Shown here: one piece after another, positions 20,805 through 21,704 of the stretch
Position numbering within the stretch: the stretch's first letter is position 1
How the letters are laid out: the number at the start of each line of letters is the position of its first letter
IMG/VR virus record: IMGVR_UViG_3300009503_000599
Location: 1 to 21,704 of that record
DNA: 21,704 nucleotides
Direction: 5' to 3' (one strand)
Source of the DNA: a virus
The notes under the pieces: generated by a model
Databases searched by the model: none
The model's input: only the letters and a program-made list of their open reading frames with translations
Told to the model about the DNA's origin: nothing
Position numbers and translations under genes: made by a program

Positions 20805-21704
20805 TTGAAACGAGGTACCCCTGAACACCCGAAAGTGCACGACTTGGCCAGGCGGCTTGGGATTGCTTGGCCACATGCTGTCGGTCTGCTCGAGTTGCTC
20901 TGGCACTTCACTGCTCGTTACGCGATCCAGGGCAACATCGGGAAGTGGGCGAACGAGCAGATTGCGAATGCTGTCGGCTGGGACGGCGACCCGGACGTCC
21001 TCGTCGAGGCGCTCGTGGCTGCAGGATGGCTGGACAGCGACGACGAGCACCGCCTCATTGTGCACGACTGGCACGAGCACGCCGACCAGAGCGTCCGCAA
21101 AACCTTGAGGTCGCGCGGCATGGATTTCGTCCGCCCAGCCCGGAAGCGAGCCAACATCGGTCCGGAACGATCCCGGAATGATTCCGGAACCGTTCCGGAA
21201 ACATTCCAGAAAGGTATGGTATTAGTGGCGGAAACGGTTGGCCATGTTGGCGGAAGTCTTCCGCACAAGCCGGAGCCAGAGCCAGAGCCGTTGCCGTTGC
21301 CAGAGCCAGAGCCAGAGCCGGAGCCGCAGCCGCAGCCGCCGCAACAAACCAGGCCAGCTACTCGATCCCAGGCAGCGGCCGGCTCGGCTTTGTGTGCTGG
21401 AGAGCGCAAAAACGGCAGCATCAACGGCCGGCATCTGGACTGGATCAGAGCTGTTGAGCAGGAAATCGCCTTGGCTGTTGGTCGGAAGCCGCGGCCAGAT
21501 TCTGCACTCAAGCTGGCCAGGCAGGCGGCCAGTATGGGCATCCATCCGCGCTACCTGGTCGGCTGGATCCAGTCCCGGGCCAGAGCCTCGCCCCCGCGCA
21601 GCGACGGGCTGTTCCTCAAGGCCATTGCCGATCTCCCGGATTGGGTGCGCCGCAATCACGCCTACGACTCAAGCTGGGGCCTGCGCGAATCGGTCGTTTG
21701 CCCA
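20805..21704 (+). CDS. Replication-initiator-like protein (3' partial)
   Basis: This frame is open from TTG 20805 (GGAGGAG at 20792-20798) to the window end, at least 300 aa. The N-terminal 105 residues (HPKVHDLARRLGIAWPHAVGLLELLWHFTARYAIQGNIGKWANEQIANAVGW, ALVAAGWLDSDDEHRLIVHDWHEH) form the winged-helix-like domain common in phage replication initiators and replisome organisers. Residues about 156-182 are a Pro/Glu repeat linker, and from about 205 a second helical domain begins (DWIRAVEQEIALAVGRKPRPDSALKLARQA). The gene contains an 11-bp iteron cluster, as lambda O contains ori. A loader or helicase gene would be expected downstream, beyond the window. Confidence 0.78.
   Translation, partial: MKRGTPEHPKVHDLARRLGIAWPHAVGLLELLWHFTARYAIQGNIGKWANEQIANAVGWDGDPDVLVEALVAAGWLDSDDEHRLIVHDWHEHADQSVRKTLRSRGMDFVRPARKRANIGPERSRNDSGTVPETFQKGMVLVAETVGHVGGSLPHKPEPEPEPLPLPEPEPEPEPQPQPPQQTRPATRSQAAAGSALCAGERKNGSINGRHLDWIRAVEQEIALAVGRKPRPDSALKLARQAASMGIHPRYLVGWIQSRARASPPRSDGLFLKAIADLPDWVRRNHAYDSSWGLRESVVCP
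21160..21214 (+). repeat. Five 11-bp iterons, candidate replication origin
   Basis: Five tandem 11-bp units of the form TTCCGGAANNN begin at 21160, 21171, 21182, 21193 and 21204; units 3 and 4 contain the palindrome TTCCGGAA exactly, and units 1, 2 and 5 each differ by one base. The 11-bp period is not a multiple of three, so the repetition is kept at DNA level and not for the protein. A locally AT-richer stretch (GGTATGGTATTAG) follows at once. The layout resembles lambda ori within gene O. Confidence 0.75.
21270..21346 (+). repeat. Hexanucleotide repeat coding a Glu-Pro linker
   Basis: CCAGAG/CCGGAG/CCGCAG units repeat in frame within the initiator gene and encode alternating Pro with Glu, Leu or Gln. 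The period is a multiple of three and codon variants differ, so this is a protein-level flexible linker between two domains, not an iteron. Slippage-prone DNA like this may vary between related phages. Confidence 0.8.

Overview
The window is a high-GC temperate siphovirus (HK97-type head, long non-contractile tail). The sequence does not identify the host phylum. Nearly all genes are packed head to tail on the + strand with ATGA/TGATG overlaps. The only exception is a two-gene leftward operon at 14.0-14.2 kb. The phage appears to be captured in its free form: the integrase gene is followed by the 3' half of a tRNA-Val(GAC) gene with phage genes on both sides, which is the configuration of an intact attP.

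Layout. (1) 1-13.3 kb is the late region: a prohead protease-major capsid fusion (its 5' end lies before the window), a gp6-like connector, two small proteins, three family-2 glycosyltransferases with one small ORF, head closure, tail completion (DUF3168-like), HK97 gp10-like, tail tube, tail assembly chaperone with a probable -1 frameshift extension, tape measure, baseplate hub-like protein, tail-tip candidate, small LuxR-type HTH protein, GH108 endolysin, holin candidate and a strong terminator. (2) 13.4-14.5 kb is the control region: a leftward RHH protein plus HIRAN-domain membrane protein, an operator palindrome over a near-consensus promoter, and a rightward Cro/CI-like protein whose GTG lies almost at the predicted transcription start. 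(3) 14.5-18.2 kb holds recombination and integration: YqaJ exonuclease, RecT annealing protein, Hjc-like nuclease, zinc protein, tyrosine integrase, attP core and arm-like repeats. (4) 18.2-20.5 kb is the most unusual part: a small membrane protein, a 462-aa protein that reads as a compact TnpB/Cas12-like protein with degraded RuvC catalytic motifs and no zinc ribbon, a translationally coupled 109-aa partner, a long leader hairpin with possible anti-repeats, and a short CRISPR-like array (36-bp repeats, 34-35-bp spacers). (5) 20.5 kb to the end starts the replication module: a small conserved protein and a replication-initiator-like gene containing five 11-bp iterons, running off the window.

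How it fits together. The early rightward operon would express the switch protein, the recombination genes, the integrase, the RNA-guided module and replication. The late operon builds and releases the virion. The best candidate for an undescribed system is the 18.2-20.5 kb module, a phage-borne miniature type V-like (or TldR-like) RNA-guided DNA-binding system that probably binds without cutting. No cas1 or cas2 is present in the window.
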